Assembly: GCA_031549105.1 (NCBI GenBank)
Contig: JAVBQK010000101.1
Location: 1 to 41,929, forward strand
Direction: 5' to 3'
Length of the DNA: 41,929 nt
Source: Avichristensenella sp031549105
GTDB taxonomy: Bacteria; Bacillota; Clostridia; Christensenellales; Aristaeellaceae
A program made the translations under genes and the position numbers. Below, piece by piece: positions 27,250 through 35,891 of the stretch. The notes beneath the pieces are model-generated. The model searched no databases and was not told the origin of the DNA. It was given only the letters and a program-made list of their open reading frames with translations. How positions within the stretch are numbered: the stretch's first letter is position 1; each line of letters opens with the position of its first letter.

Positions 27250-28287
27250 ATGGGTGTGATTGTGATTGTTGGCGCGGGCATGATGGGATCGGCGATGAGC
27301 ATACCCGCTCGGGAAAATGGACACGAGGTTCGCATCGTTGGCACGCACCTGGATCGGGAGATCATTGAGCACGCGCGGAAGACCGGCGAGCACCTGACGA
27401 TGCGGCGCGCGCTGCCGCAGGGCGTTTCGTATCATCATATTGAGGTGCTGCAAAGCGCGCTGCTGGGCGCGGATATCGTCATCTGCGGCGTCAGCAGCTT
27501 TGGCGTGGACTGGTTTGCCGATACAGTGTTGCCGAAAATTCCGGTGAGCGTGCCGGTGTTATCGGTCACCAAGGGCATGCTGGACATGCCGGACGGCACA
27601 ATGCTGCCGTTTCCGCGCGTGCTGGCAAACCGCTGCCCGATGGGACATTCGCTCTCGGCGATCGGCGGGCCGTGTACCAGCTACGAGCTGGCGGACCGGC
27701 GGCACAGCGCGGTCTGCTTCTGCGGGGATGACCCGGGCGTGCTAAGACGTCTGAAAGCAATGCTGGAGACGAGTTTCTACCATATCAGCCTGTCGTTGGA
27801 TGTGATCGGCGTGGAGTTCGCAGTCGCGCTGAAGAACGCATACGCGCTGGCGGTATCGCTGGCGGTCGGCATGGCCGAGGCGGAGGAGGGCAAGGGCGGC
27901 ACGCTGCATTACAACCCGCAGGCGGCGCTATTCGGCCAGAGCGTGCGGGAGATTTCGACGCTGCTGAGACTTACCGGCGGTGGTGCGGAAAACATCGTAT
28001 ACGCGGCAGGCGACCTGTATGTCACCATCTTTGGCGGGCGCACGCGCAGGCTTGGCGCGCTGCTGGGGCGTGGGTTCTCCTTTGAGGAAGCAATGGCTTC
28101 GCTCAGCGGGGTGACGCTGGAGAGCGTCTCCATTGCACGGCGCACGCTCAGCGCGGTCACAGCGCTGGCTGCGCGGGGCAAGGCAAATCTTCATGACTTC
28201 CCGCTGCTGCTGCACATCGGCAGGCTGCTGGATGGAGAGACCGGCGTGCCGATTCCTTGGGCTAGGTTTGAAACGGAGGTTTTCTGA
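27250..28287 (+). CDS. GpsA-like NAD(P)H-dependent glycerol-3-phosphate dehydrogenase
   Basis: A 345-aa cytoplasmic dehydrogenase that probably interconverts glycerol-3-phosphate and dihydroxyacetone phosphate or a related 3-hydroxy phosphate. The Rossmann motif is IVGAGMMGSAMSIPARENGHEV. DIVICGVSSFGVDW, VLSVTKGML, and SAIGGPCTSYELA match the GpsA N-terminal domain. The catalytic lysine is in FAVALKNAYALAVS, and a helical C-terminal domain follows with LRLTGGGAENIVYAAGDLYVT. It deviates from housekeeping GpsA in the substrate segment (GGGAENIV instead of the usual GLGDL type), so the substrate may differ. GGGAGGG lies seven bases before the ATG. The next gene overlaps by one base (TGATG). Confidence 0.82.
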   Translation: MGVIVIVGAGMMGSAMSIPARENGHEVRIVGTHLDREIIEHARKTGEHLTMRRALPQGVSYHHIEVLQSALLGADIVICGVSSFGVDWFADTVLPKIPVSVPVLSVTKGMLDMPDGTMLPFPRVLANRCPMGHSLSAIGGPCTSYELADRRHSAVCFCGDDPGVLRRLKAMLETSFYHISLSLDVIGVEFAVALKNAYALAVSLAVGMAEAEEGKGGTLHYNPQAALFGQSVREISTLLRLTGGGAENIVYAAGDLYVTIFGGRTRRLGALLGRGFSFEEAMASLSGVTLESVSIARRTLSAVTALAARGKANLHDFPLLLHIGRLLDGETGVPIPWARFETEVF

Positions 28288-29339
28288 TGATACATGGCGA
28301 TACGGTGCGGTTTTCCGCATACACCATTGGCGACGGCGCGATGACCGCGCTATACGAGGCGCTCAAGGGTCTGCGCGTCGCGGTGATCAGCGGCGAGAAG
28401 AGCTGGGCCGCCGCGAAGGACAGGCTTCCCCGGCTGGACATCTGCTGCCACATCAAGTACGGCCCGGAGTGCACGATGGAGGTCATCGGCCAGGCGGCGG
28501 AGGCCGCGGGCGAGGCGGGCGCGCAGGCGATCCTGGGCATCGGTGGCGGCAAGGCGCTGGATGTGGCGAAGGCCGCAGGTCAGCTGATCGGCCTGCCGGT
28601 GTACACGTTGCCGACGATCGCCGCCACGTGCGCGGCGGTCACCGCGCTATCGATCGTCTACCACGCGGATGGCAAGCTCGACCAGTTCATACTGCTGGAT
28701 GCGCCGCCGGTGCATGTGTTCCTGGACACGGCGCTTCTGGTGGCGGCGCCTGCGCGCTATTTCCGCGCGGGCATCACCGACGCGATGGCCAAGCACCTGG
28801 AATCGACTTTCTGCGCCAGAAACGCTCAGCTGGACTACGTCAGCCGGCTTGGCCTGGAGATCGGCCGCTCGATCTATGAGCCGCTGCTTTCGGTGGGCGA
28901 GGCGGCGTATGCAGACTGCCTGCGCGGCGAAGCGACGGACGCGTTCGCGATGGCGGTGCAGTGCGCGCTGGTCAGCACCGGCATGACATCGCTGCTGGTT
29001 GATACCAAGTACAACGGCGCGGTGGCGCACTCGGTCTGCTACGGCCTGGGCAGCCTGCCGGGCGTGGAGGGCCGCATCCTGCATGGTGAGTTGGTGGGTT
29101 ACGGTTGCCTGGTGCAGCTGATGCTGGATAACCAGCCCGAGCTGCTCGCCCGGCACCGCGCGTTCCTCGTGGCGCTCGGCTCCCCGGTGACGCTTGGTGA
29201 GATGGAAATCCCCATGACCGACGAGGCGCTTGCGCCCGCGGTTGCAGCCGCGCTGCCCGTGCCCGACATGGAATATGTGCCATACCCCATAACAGGCGAA
29301 ATGCTGCTGGCCGCGATGCGAGCAGTGGAGGCACTGTAG
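28287..29339 (+). CDS. glycerol dehydrogenase-like iron-containing alcohol dehydrogenase
   Basis: A 350-aa metal-dependent polyol dehydrogenase of the GldA branch. The NAD-binding GIGGGKALDVAKA, the following YTLPTIAATCAAVTALSIVY, and the metal ligands in FRAGITDAMAKHLE (Asp), NGAVAHSVCYG (His) and RILHGELVGYG (His) are in the expected order. GldA-type enzymes oxidise glycerol to dihydroxyacetone; some relatives act on other vicinal diols. The ATG overlaps the stop of the GpsA-like gene by one base, so the two are translationally coupled. Together they look like a C3 polyol branch of this carbohydrate island. Confidence 0.87.
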   Translation: MIHGDTVRFSAYTIGDGAMTALYEALKGLRVAVISGEKSWAAAKDRLPRLDICCHIKYGPECTMEVIGQAAEAAGEAGAQAILGIGGGKALDVAKAAGQLIGLPVYTLPTIAATCAAVTALSIVYHADGKLDQFILLDAPPVHVFLDTALLVAAPARYFRAGITDAMAKHLESTFCARNAQLDYVSRLGLEIGRSIYEPLLSVGEAAYADCLRGEATDAFAMAVQCALVSTGMTSLLVDTKYNGAVAHSVCYGLGSLPGVEGRILHGELVGYGCLVQLMLDNQPELLARHRAFLVALGSPVTLGEMEIPMTDEALAPAVAAALPVPDMEYVPYPITGEMLLAAMRAVEAL

Positions 29340-29369
29340 GGGCAAAAATAGATAAGGATGGAAACTGCC

Positions 29370-32300
29370 ATGCAAATGCATCAACTGGACGCCCGGCTCG
29401 GCCGGATGCTGGATGAGCTTTCCCGCCTGTCGGTTCGCGAAAGCGAGCCCGTATCGGACATCCTGGTGGCCCCGCGCGGCCATACGCCCAATGCACCGTT
29501 TGTCAACGGCTCCACCTGGGGTGTGGACGGCGAGTGGTGGGACTTCGCGTTCACCGCGTCGGTGCCGGAGCGGTTCACCGGGCGCGTGGTGCTGGCGATC
29601 CGCACTGGGCGCGAGCGCGAGTGGGAGGCCACCAACCCGCAGTTTGTGGTGCGCATCAACGGGCGGATTGAGCAGGCGTTTGACACCAAGCACACCACGC
29701 TGACGCTGCAGCAGGAGGCCAAACCGTTCTCCACTTTCGCGGTGCTGCTCAACGCCTACACCGCGCCGACCGAGCCGGGCCGCGCGCTGCCGGTGCTGGA
29801 GATTTCGCTGCAAGACATCAATGAGCCGGTGCGCCAGCTGTACTACGACATCGAGGTCCCGTACCGCGCGGCGCTGCTGCTGCGCGATGGCGTGCGCGAA
29901 AGGGAAACCACGCTGGAAACCCTCAGCCGCGCGCTGGACCTGCTGGATCTGCGCGACCCGCACAGCCTGGAGTTTGATGCGTCGGTCACGGCAGCCCGTA
30001 TGTACCTCAAAAAAGAATACTATGACAAGCGCGCTGCGCTGCCGCCGGTCGCCTATGCCGATTGCGTCGGCCATACGCACATCGACGTGGCGTGGCTGTG
30101 GGACCTCTATCAGACGCGGCACAAGGCGGTGCGCAGCTTTGCCACGGTGCTCAAGCTAATGGAGGAGTACCCGGAGTACAAGTTCATGTCCAGCCAGGCG
30201 GCGCTGTACAACATGGTGCTGGAGGACGAGCCAGAGCTGTTCGTCCGCATCCAGCAGGCGGTGAAGGACGGACGCTGGGAGCCGGAGGGCGGCATGTGGG
30301 TGGAGGCCGATTGCAACCTGGCCAGCGGCGAATCGCTGGTGCGGCAGTTCCTGTACGGCCAGAGCTTCTTTGAGCGCCATTTTGGCAAGCGCAGCCGCGT
30401 GTTGTGGCTGCCGGACGTGTTCGGCTACTCCGCCGCGCTGCCGCAGATCATGCGGCTGGCGGGCATCGATTATTTCATGACCACCAAGCTGAGCTGGAGT
30501 GAGTTTAACCAGTCACCCTACGACACCTTCACCTGGAAGGGAATCGACGGCAGCGAGGTGCTCACGCACTTTTCGCCCTCGCGCGACTATGCCGAGGAGG
30601 ACAAGGCCGGGCATGACGGCCTGCCGTACTTCACCACGTATAATGCCATGCTGAACCCGCAGCAGGTATCTGGCGGCTGGCAGCGGTTCCAGCAGAAGGG
30701 AATCGACGATCAGTTCCTCGTCAGCTACGGCTTTGGTGACGGTGGTGGCGGCCCGACCGACTGGATGCTGGAAAACGGACGCCGCATGCAGGTGCCGATG
30801 CCCGCGACCCCGGCCACCCGGCCCGGCCACGCGCGCCCGTTCTTTGAGGCGCTGGAGGCGCGCGTCACGGATGATCCGCGCCTGCCCAAATGGTCGGGCG
30901 AGCTGTACCTGGAGTACCACCGCGGCACCTACACCGCGATGGCCCGCAACAAGCGTGACAACCGCAAGATCGAGCTGATGCTGCGCGATGTGGAGCTGCT
31001 CAGCGCGATGGCCACACGCCTGCGCGGCGCTATGTACCCGCAGGCCGAACTGAACGCAATCTGGGAGGACGTGCTGACGTTGCAGTTCCACGATATCCTG
31101 CCCGGCTCGTCCATCAAGAAGGTCTACGACGATTCCGAGGAGATGTACCGCCGTCGCTTTGTGGAGCTTGAGGCGCTGAAGAACGCGGCGATGGATTCGC
31201 TCGCGGCGACCACCGGCGGCGATGTGCTGGCGGTCAACACCCTCTCGCATGGCCGCGACGACATCGTCTGGTTCACTGCGCCCGCGGATGTGACCGCGCT
31301 GCGGGACGCTGCGGGCAACCGCTTCCCCGTGCAGCATGTCGAAGGCCGTGCGTGTGCGTTCGTGCGCGGCATGGCGCCGATGACGGCCACACCGCTGTGG
31401 TTTGACCGCGCGGAGATCGACGCCGAGTCGGTGCATGCCGATATGACCGGATTCGACACGCCGTATTTCGCGGGCAAGTTTGACGATGCGATGCGCATTG
31501 TAAGCCTCATCGGCAAGGCGGACGGCCGCCAGGTCGCTAGGCCCGGCGAGGCCCTCAACCGCATCGTCTGCTACGAGAACAAGCCGCACAACTACGATGC
31601 CTGGGACATGAACATCTACTACGACCGCCGCCACTGGGAGGTGGACGACGTGCAGCATGTGGAGGTTATCTCCCGTGGTCCGGTGCTGGCGCTGCTGCGC
31701 GTCACCTACCGCTACATGCGCTCCACCATCACGCAGGACCTGTATTTCTACCACGATATCGGCCGCATTGATTTCGCCACCACGGCCGACTGGCAGGAGA
31801 AGCAGTACCTGCTCAAGGCACATTTTCCCGTGGATGTGTTCTACAATGAGGCGACGTTTGACATCCAGTATGGCAACCTCCGCCGCGCGACGCACAAGAA
31901 CACCACCTGGGACATCGCGCGCTTTGAGGTCTGCGCGCACAAATGGGCCGACGTCAGCGAGGACGGGTTCGGCGTATCGCTGCTGAACGACTGCAAGTAC
32001 GGCCACTCGGTCGACGAGAACTCGATGGCGCTGACGCTGCTCAAGAGTTCCACCAGCCCCAACCCGGACGCGGACCAGGAGGTGCACCGTTTCACCTATT
32101 CGCTGATGCCGCATCAGGGCGGCTGGCGCGAGGCGGGCACCGCCGATATGGGCTACCGCCTGAACGTGCCGGTGCTGGCGGTTTCAGCCCAAGGAGGCGG
32201 AGAAGCACCCGCGCCGTTCGCGGCGGTGGACGCGCCGAACGTGGTGATCGAGTCGGTCAAGCAGGCGCAGGATGGGCATGGCATCATTGTCCGCCTATAC

Positions 32301-32468
32301 GAGTGCTATGGCCGCCGCACGAAGACGGCGCTGAAGCTGGGCTTCGACTTCGAGCATGCGTCCGTATGCGACCTGCTGGAGGACCGCCTGGAGCGCGCCA
32401 ATCGCGCCGGGAACGAGCTGGAGGTTTCGCTCCGGCCCTATGAAATCAAATCTTTCCGGGTTGAGTAA
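29370..32468 (+). CDS. large alpha-mannosidase (GH38)
   Basis: A 1032-aa glycoside hydrolase of family 38 in its long form, without signal peptide. An N-terminal ancillary region of about 220 residues (with WGVDGEWWDFAF and PEFVV-type carbohydrate-binding-like strands) precedes the catalytic domain. CVGHTHIDVAWLWDL has the zinc-binding His and Asp. WVEADCNLASGESLVRQ and VLWLPDVFGYSAALPQI (nucleophile Asp) follow, then the helical domain with TLQFHDILPGSSI. A beta-rich C-terminal half completes it. The ATG at 29370 is preferred because AAGGATGG lies nine bases upstream; one at 29358 overlaps that site. It is distinct from the shorter GH38 enzyme at 16433, so the locus has two mannosidase-type activities. 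Confidence 0.93.
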   Translation: MQMHQLDARLGRMLDELSRLSVRESEPVSDILVAPRGHTPNAPFVNGSTWGVDGEWWDFAFTASVPERFTGRVVLAIRTGREREWEATNPQFVVRINGRIEQAFDTKHTTLTLQQEAKPFSTFAVLLNAYTAPTEPGRALPVLEISLQDINEPVRQLYYDIEVPYRAALLLRDGVRERETTLETLSRALDLLDLRDPHSLEFDASVTAARMYLKKEYYDKRAALPPVAYADCVGHTHIDVAWLWDLYQTRHKAVRSFATVLKLMEEYPEYKFMSSQAALYNMVLEDEPELFVRIQQAVKDGRWEPEGGMWVEADCNLASGESLVRQFLYGQSFFERHFGKRSRVLWLPDVFGYSAALPQIMRLAGIDYFMTTKLSWSEFNQSPYDTFTWKGIDGSEVLTHFSPSRDYAEEDKAGHDGLPYFTTYNAMLNPQQVSGGWQRFQQKGIDDQFLVSYGFGDGGGGPTDWMLENGRRMQVPMPATPATRPGHARPFFEALEARVTDDPRLPKWSGELYLEYHRGTYTAMARNKRDNRKIELMLRDVELLSAMATRLRGAMYPQAELNAIWEDVLTLQFHDILPGSSIKKVYDDSEEMYRRRFVELEALKNAAMDSLAATTGGDVLAVNTLSHGRDDIVWFTAPADVTALRDAAGNRFPVQHVEGRACAFVRGMAPMTATPLWFDRAEIDAESVHADMTGFDTPYFAGKFDDAMRIVSLIGKADGRQVARPGEALNRIVCYENKPHNYDAWDMNIYYDRRHWEVDDVQHVEVISRGPVLALLRVTYRYMRSTITQDLYFYHDIGRIDFATTADWQEKQYLLKAHFPVDVFYNEATFDIQYGNLRRATHKNTTWDIARFEVCAHKWADVSEDGFGVSLLNDCKYGHSVDENSMALTLLKSSTSPNPDADQEVHRFTYSLMPHQGGWREAGTADMGYRLNVPVLAVSAQGGGEAPAPFAAVDAPNVVIESVKQAQDGHGIIVRLYECYGRRTKTALKLGFDFEHASVCDLLEDRLERANRAGNELEVSLRPYEIKSFRVE

Positions 32469-32486
32469 CCGGGCGAAAGGAATGCC

Positions 32487-33233
32487 ATGAACGATACGAT
32501 GCGGGCGTTGCGTGCGCGAAAGAGCGTGCGGGTGTTCGAACCCAAAGAAGTACCCACGGAGATCAAGCGCGCGGTGCTGGAGGCGGCGTTTGAAGCGCCT
32601 ACCGCCGGCTGCCAGCAGCTCTACACCATCCTGGACATCACCGACCCGGCGCTGAAGGCCATACTGGCCGATAAGTGCGATCACCAGCAGTTCATCGCGA
32701 CCGCGCCGGTGGCGTTGGTGTTCCTGGCGGATTGTCGGCGCTGGCTGGATACGTACCTGGCGGCGGGTCTGCCATCCCGCGCGCCGATGGCGGGCGACAT
32801 TTTGCTCGCGCTGACGGATGCCACCATCGCCGCGCAAAACGCAGTTGTCGCAGCCGAGAGCTTCGGCCTTGGTTCCTGCTACATCGGCGACATTCTGGAG
32901 AACTGTGAGGATATTCGCGCACTGCTGAACCTGCCGGAGGAAGTGGTCCCAGTGGCGATGCTGGTGATAGGCTACCCTACCGAGCAGCAGAAGGTGCGCA
33001 AAAAGCCCGTGCGGTTCGGCGAGTGCTATGTGGTCTTTGAAAACACCTACCGCACATTGACGCCCGAGGAGCACCGCGAGATGTACCTGGAGCGCGAGGC
33101 CCGGGCAGGACACGCGAATGTAGATTTTGTGAAGAGCGTGGAAGCATTCTGGAAGCGCAAGTATGAGAGCGCGTTCAGCCTGGAGATGTCGCGGTCGTCG
33201 GCGAAGTACCTGGAAGCATTTACAAAGGAATAA
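32487..33233 (+). CDS. nitroreductase-family flavoprotein
   Basis: A 248-aa FMN-dependent oxidoreductase of the NfsA/FRP-type nitroreductase family. ALRARKSVRVFEPKEVP is the N-terminal FMN phosphate-binding region, and FEAPTAGCQQLYTI follows. AAQNAVVAAESFGLGSCYIGDIL and LLNLPEEVVPVAMLVIGYP are the typical core motifs. The C-terminal tail of about 60 residues with FWKRKYESAF is somewhat longer than in minimal family members. AAAGGAA precedes the ATG. It is 18 bp behind the mannosidase gene and followed by a strong terminator, so it is the last gene of the rightward operon. Its role there is unclear; the physiological electron acceptor is unknown. Confidence 0.92.
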   Translation: MNDTMRALRARKSVRVFEPKEVPTEIKRAVLEAAFEAPTAGCQQLYTILDITDPALKAILADKCDHQQFIATAPVALVFLADCRRWLDTYLAAGLPSRAPMAGDILLALTDATIAAQNAVVAAESFGLGSCYIGDILENCEDIRALLNLPEEVVPVAMLVIGYPTEQQKVRKKPVRFGECYVVFENTYRTLTPEEHREMYLEREARAGHANVDFVKSVEAFWKRKYESAFSLEMSRSSAKYLEAFTKE

Positions 33234-33240
33234 GCGTTTA

Positions 33241-33272
33241 GGGCGCTTCCAAACGGAAGCGCCCTTTCTTTT
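33241..33272 (+). terminator. intrinsic terminator after nitroreductase
   Basis: A perfect 10-bp stem GGGCGCTTCC/GGAAGCGCCC with loop AAAC is followed by TTTCTTTT. Confidence 0.92.
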
Positions 33273-33299
33273 GCACAACTTTCTTTGGTAAGGGAAAGG

Positions 33300-34071
33300 T
33301 TATACCGTCGCTACGACGATGCCGGTGACCAGCATGCTGGCGTTGACAACATTGTCAAGCAGGCACTTGCAATCGACTTCCGCGTACTGGCACGGGTTCA
33401 CGTTGCGCAGCGTAATCGCGATTGGCGTGCTGGCGTCTTCCACGAGGAAGAAGACGAAGCCCTTCACCGAATCCGGGGCAATCTGCGACGTATAGCGGGA
33501 ACCCGGAATCTCCACGCCGTTCTGGAACAGCGCCAGCGTTGTGCCGGCACACTTGGCCAGGAACGTATAGTCGATGCGGTAGATGCCCGGCAGCGTCAAA
33601 TACATCGTGGACGGGCCCACAAACGTCATGCCCAGGACCGGGAACGACGGAACCGACGTCTGGTCGAACGTGACCTCGCCGTACGGAGCGACGCACTCGC
33701 ATCCATAGTTGAAGACGTAGACAGAGCTAACCTGCGAGCCAGGCAGACCCTGCTCACCCTGCAGACCCTGCAGACCGGTTGCGCCGGTGGGGCCAGTCGG
33801 GCCGGTCGCGCCGTCCGCGCCAGTGGCACCGGTAGCGCCGGTGGCACCAACTGCGCCGTCCGCGCCAGTCGCGCCGGTGGGGCCGGTAGCACCAACCGCA
33901 CCGTCAGCGCCGGTAGCACCAGTGGCACCTGTCGGACCGGTCGGGCCGGTGATGCTCGCGCCGTCCGCGCCAGTCGCGCCAGTCGCGCCAGTGGCACCCG
34001 TGGCGCCAGTCGGACCCGTGGGGCCGGTCGGGCCAGTGATGCTCGCGCCGTCCGCGCCAGTAGCACCGGTG
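33300..34071 (-). pseudogene. 3' part of interrupted collagen-like (BclA-type) gene
   Basis: This open reading frame has no start codon. It begins at the left att junction of the inserted element and continues for 256 codons. The first ~112 codons are Gly-X-Y repeats of the G-A-T / G-P-T / G-A-D type. They are followed by GLQGLQGEQGLPGSQVSSVY and a ~125-residue globular end (CECVAPYGEVTF to LLDNVVNASMLVTGIVVATV). The end resembles the C-terminal jelly-roll domains of bacterial collagen-like spore-surface proteins. It carries no internal stop or frameshift, so it has not decayed. The recombinase stop codon (TAG at 34101-34103) is in the same frame just upstream. Joined at the shared core to 38697-39010, it forms one 361-codon gene. 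Confidence 0.88.
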
Positions 34072-34094
34072 GCCGCAATCCGCGATCCGCAACC
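34072..34094. other. left attachment junction (hybrid att site)
   Basis: Collagen-gene sequence ends and element sequence begins at the GCC core (34072-34074). The element-side arm (34075-34094) matches the inverted arm at the right junction in 15 of 20 positions, including ten consecutive outermost bases. Confidence 0.8.
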
Positions 34095-34100
34095 GGCGGC

Positions 34101-35723
34101 CTAATGTGCTGCGTGCAGCCACCCGTCGGCGACTAGAAAGCGTATCGTGACGGCCTTGTTTTCATGCACCCGGATCGTGTCAATCAGCACAGTGACAATG
34201 GCGCGGTCCAGCGCCGGCACATTGCCCTGCTTTTGCAGCATGACAAGCGCCTCGCTTGGAGAGGCTGCCTCCGCGAGCATTCGCTGCTGTTCCGCCTCCA
34301 GCGCCTCCAGCGCGCCAGTCAGTTGGCGGAGCAGGTCCTGGTACTTGCCTTTCATCCGCCGGTATGCTTCGTGCGTAATCTCGCCCATCTTCCAGTCCGC
34401 GTAAAGGCTATCCGATACCGCGCGGGCTTTTTCCAGCTCGCGCCGCTTATCCGCCAGCATTTTCTCCACTCGTGTATGTTGTGGCTGCATGGCAGATACG
34501 GCGGCAGTCTCGTTCAGCAACCCCGCTAAGTTGTCAACCTGCACAACCTGCGTCTGGACAGCCGCCAACACCGCCGCTTCCAGCGCATCCGCCCGGATGG
34601 AGTGCTTTGTGCATCGGCTTTTCAACTTCTCGGTATAGGTCCGGCACGCGTAGTAGACAGTACCCTTGGCGCTTTTGCGCTGCAGTGCTTTGCCGCAATC
34701 GGCGCAGAAAAGAAAGCCCGCCAGCAGGTGCACTGTGCGCTGGCCGTTGGGTGTGCGGGTATCGCGGGCAAGCAGCCGGGAGAGGCTGTCGTACTCCTCC
34801 TGCGTAAACGTCGCCTCATGCGTGTTCTCGGCGACGAACCATTCATCCTTGGGCACGGCGACCTTTTCGTGCACCTTGTAGCTGACCACCCGCTGCTTCC
34901 CCTGCACCATATGGCCCAGGTTGACGGGGTCCAGCAGCATTCGCTTGACCGTCGGCCCGGTCCATAGCCCATCGTTTTGTGCGGCGTGTGGGTTGGAGTA
35001 GCGCCAGCCCTTGCCGCGCTTGTAGGCGGTCGGGTTGGGGATGCCGCGTTCATTCAGCCGCTGCGCCGCGCCGCTGAGGCTGAGGCCTTCATGCAGAATC
35101 CAGTCGCGGATGTCGCGCTTGATGGGCAGAATTTCCGGGTCGATCACCAGCCGGTTTTTGTCTTCAGGGTCCTTCAGGTATCCATAGGGCGGAAACGCGC
35201 CGATAAACTCCCCATTGCGCCGCTTGGTGTCGAACGTGCGCCGCACGTCGCTGGAGGTACGCCCGGCGAACCGGTCGTTCATCAGGCCGGTGATGGGTAC
35301 CTCCAGGCCGGTGATCGCCTCGGGGTTGGTGAACGTATCGATTTTGGGGTCGCCGGTGGAGATGAAGCGAACTTTCTTCTGCGGAAAATAATACTCCAGG
35401 TAGTACCCCTGGTCCGAGTAGTTGCGGAACGCGCGGGCCAGCGTCTTGCACAGCACGCAGTTGACGCGCCCCTGTTCGATATCCTGGATCATGCGCATGA
35501 AGTCAGCCCGCGTGTCATCGGTGCCGGTCAGCCCATCGTCGATGTAGAAATCCACGACGGTGTGCGGCCCGTCAAAGTAGGTCCGCATGTACTCAGTTAG
35601 TATTTTCTTCTGGTTGGTCACGCTCTCGCTTTCGTCGTTGCCATCCTCTCTGGAGAGGCGTATGTATACGGCAACGCGCCAGAGAGTAGCCGCTGCATCG
35701 ATTGTTTTGCCTTTGCGCGCCAT
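34101..35723 (-). CDS. large serine recombinase (TnpX/CcrB-like)
   Basis: A 540-aa site-specific recombinase. The resolvase domain has the catalytic Ser24 in YIRLSREDG, followed by FYIDDGLTGTD and CKTLARAFRN. The recombinase domain (about 180-330) contains PPYGYLKDPEDKN, ERGIPNPTAYKRG and MVQGKQRVVSYK. A zinc-ribbon region has FCADCGKALQRK with later CRTY and SRCTKHS near residues 335-375. A coiled-coil segment (about 425-490) and a TnpX-type C-terminal domain (VTVLIDTIRVHENKAVTIRF) follow. It sits directly beside the left att junction, as usual for such integrases. AAGGAGG lies 14 bases before the ATG, which is long. The enzyme would catalyse integration and, perhaps with a directionality factor, excision; no recognisable excisionase gene is present. 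Confidence 0.95.
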   Translation of the reverse strand: MARKGKTIDAAATLWRVAVYIRLSREDGNDESESVTNQKKILTEYMRTYFDGPHTVVDFYIDDGLTGTDDTRADFMRMIQDIEQGRVNCVLCKTLARAFRNYSDQGYYLEYYFPQKKVRFISTGDPKIDTFTNPEAITGLEVPITGLMNDRFAGRTSSDVRRTFDTKRRNGEFIGAFPPYGYLKDPEDKNRLVIDPEILPIKRDIRDWILHEGLSLSGAAQRLNERGIPNPTAYKRGKGWRYSNPHAAQNDGLWTGPTVKRMLLDPVNLGHMVQGKQRVVSYKVHEKVAVPKDEWFVAENTHEATFTQEEYDSLSRLLARDTRTPNGQRTVHLLAGFLFCADCGKALQRKSAKGTVYYACRTYTEKLKSRCTKHSIRADALEAAVLAAVQTQVVQVDNLAGLLNETAAVSAMQPQHTRVEKMLADKRRELEKARAVSDSLYADWKMGEITHEAYRRMKGKYQDLLRQLTGALEALEAEQQRMLAEAASPSEALVMLQKQGNVPALDRAIVTVLIDTIRVHENKAVTIRFLVADGWLHAAH

Positions 35724-35763
35724 GGCGTTTCATTCTGCCTCCTTCTGTTGATCCGTTCATATC

Positions 35764-35789
35764 AGCCTATGAATGGCACAGGGCGGTGT
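35764..35789 (-). promoter_or_regulatory. possible mother-cell-sigma-like promoter for the recombinase
   Basis: On the minus strand AC, 16 bp, CATAGGCT. This fits the SigK-type pattern (AC, 16-17 bp, CATANNNT) and would start transcription about 35 nt before the recombinase ATG. I see no convincing sigma-A promoter here, but the match is short and could be chance. Confidence 0.3.
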
Positions 35790-35827
35790 GCGACGGGAGC
35801 CATTCGGCGCCTTTTTCATTTTTCCGG

Positions 35828-35856
35828 TTGACGAAAGTGCTCTCTTCCGGTATTGT
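35828..35856 (+). promoter_or_regulatory. promoter for the GNAT gene
   Basis: TTGACG, a 17-bp spacer and TATTGT, about 35 bp before the ATG at 35892. It is divergent from the recombinase gene. Confidence 0.7.
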
Positions 35857-35891
35857 ACTGCTAACCAAATTACAAAGGGGTGAATCGATCC

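Noticed and set aside
33780..34070. Short tandem repeats that could suggest a CRISPR array or minisatellite
   Set aside because: The period is nine bases and in codon phase with Gly-X-Y; there are no conserved repeats separated by unique spacers.
33285..34136. Plus-strand frame rich in Arg/Ala/Gly (283 codons) and a P-V-A-P repeat frame at 33787-34104
   Set aside because: Mirror images of the collagen-like Gly-X-Y codons on the minus strand; no ribosome binding site and no domain.
35700..35734. Alternative out-of-frame ATG at 35734 behind AGGAGG upstream of the recombinase
   Set aside because: The better-spaced ATG opens a different, Arg-rich frame without a domain; the recombinase N terminus with its catalytic Ser is in the frame used.
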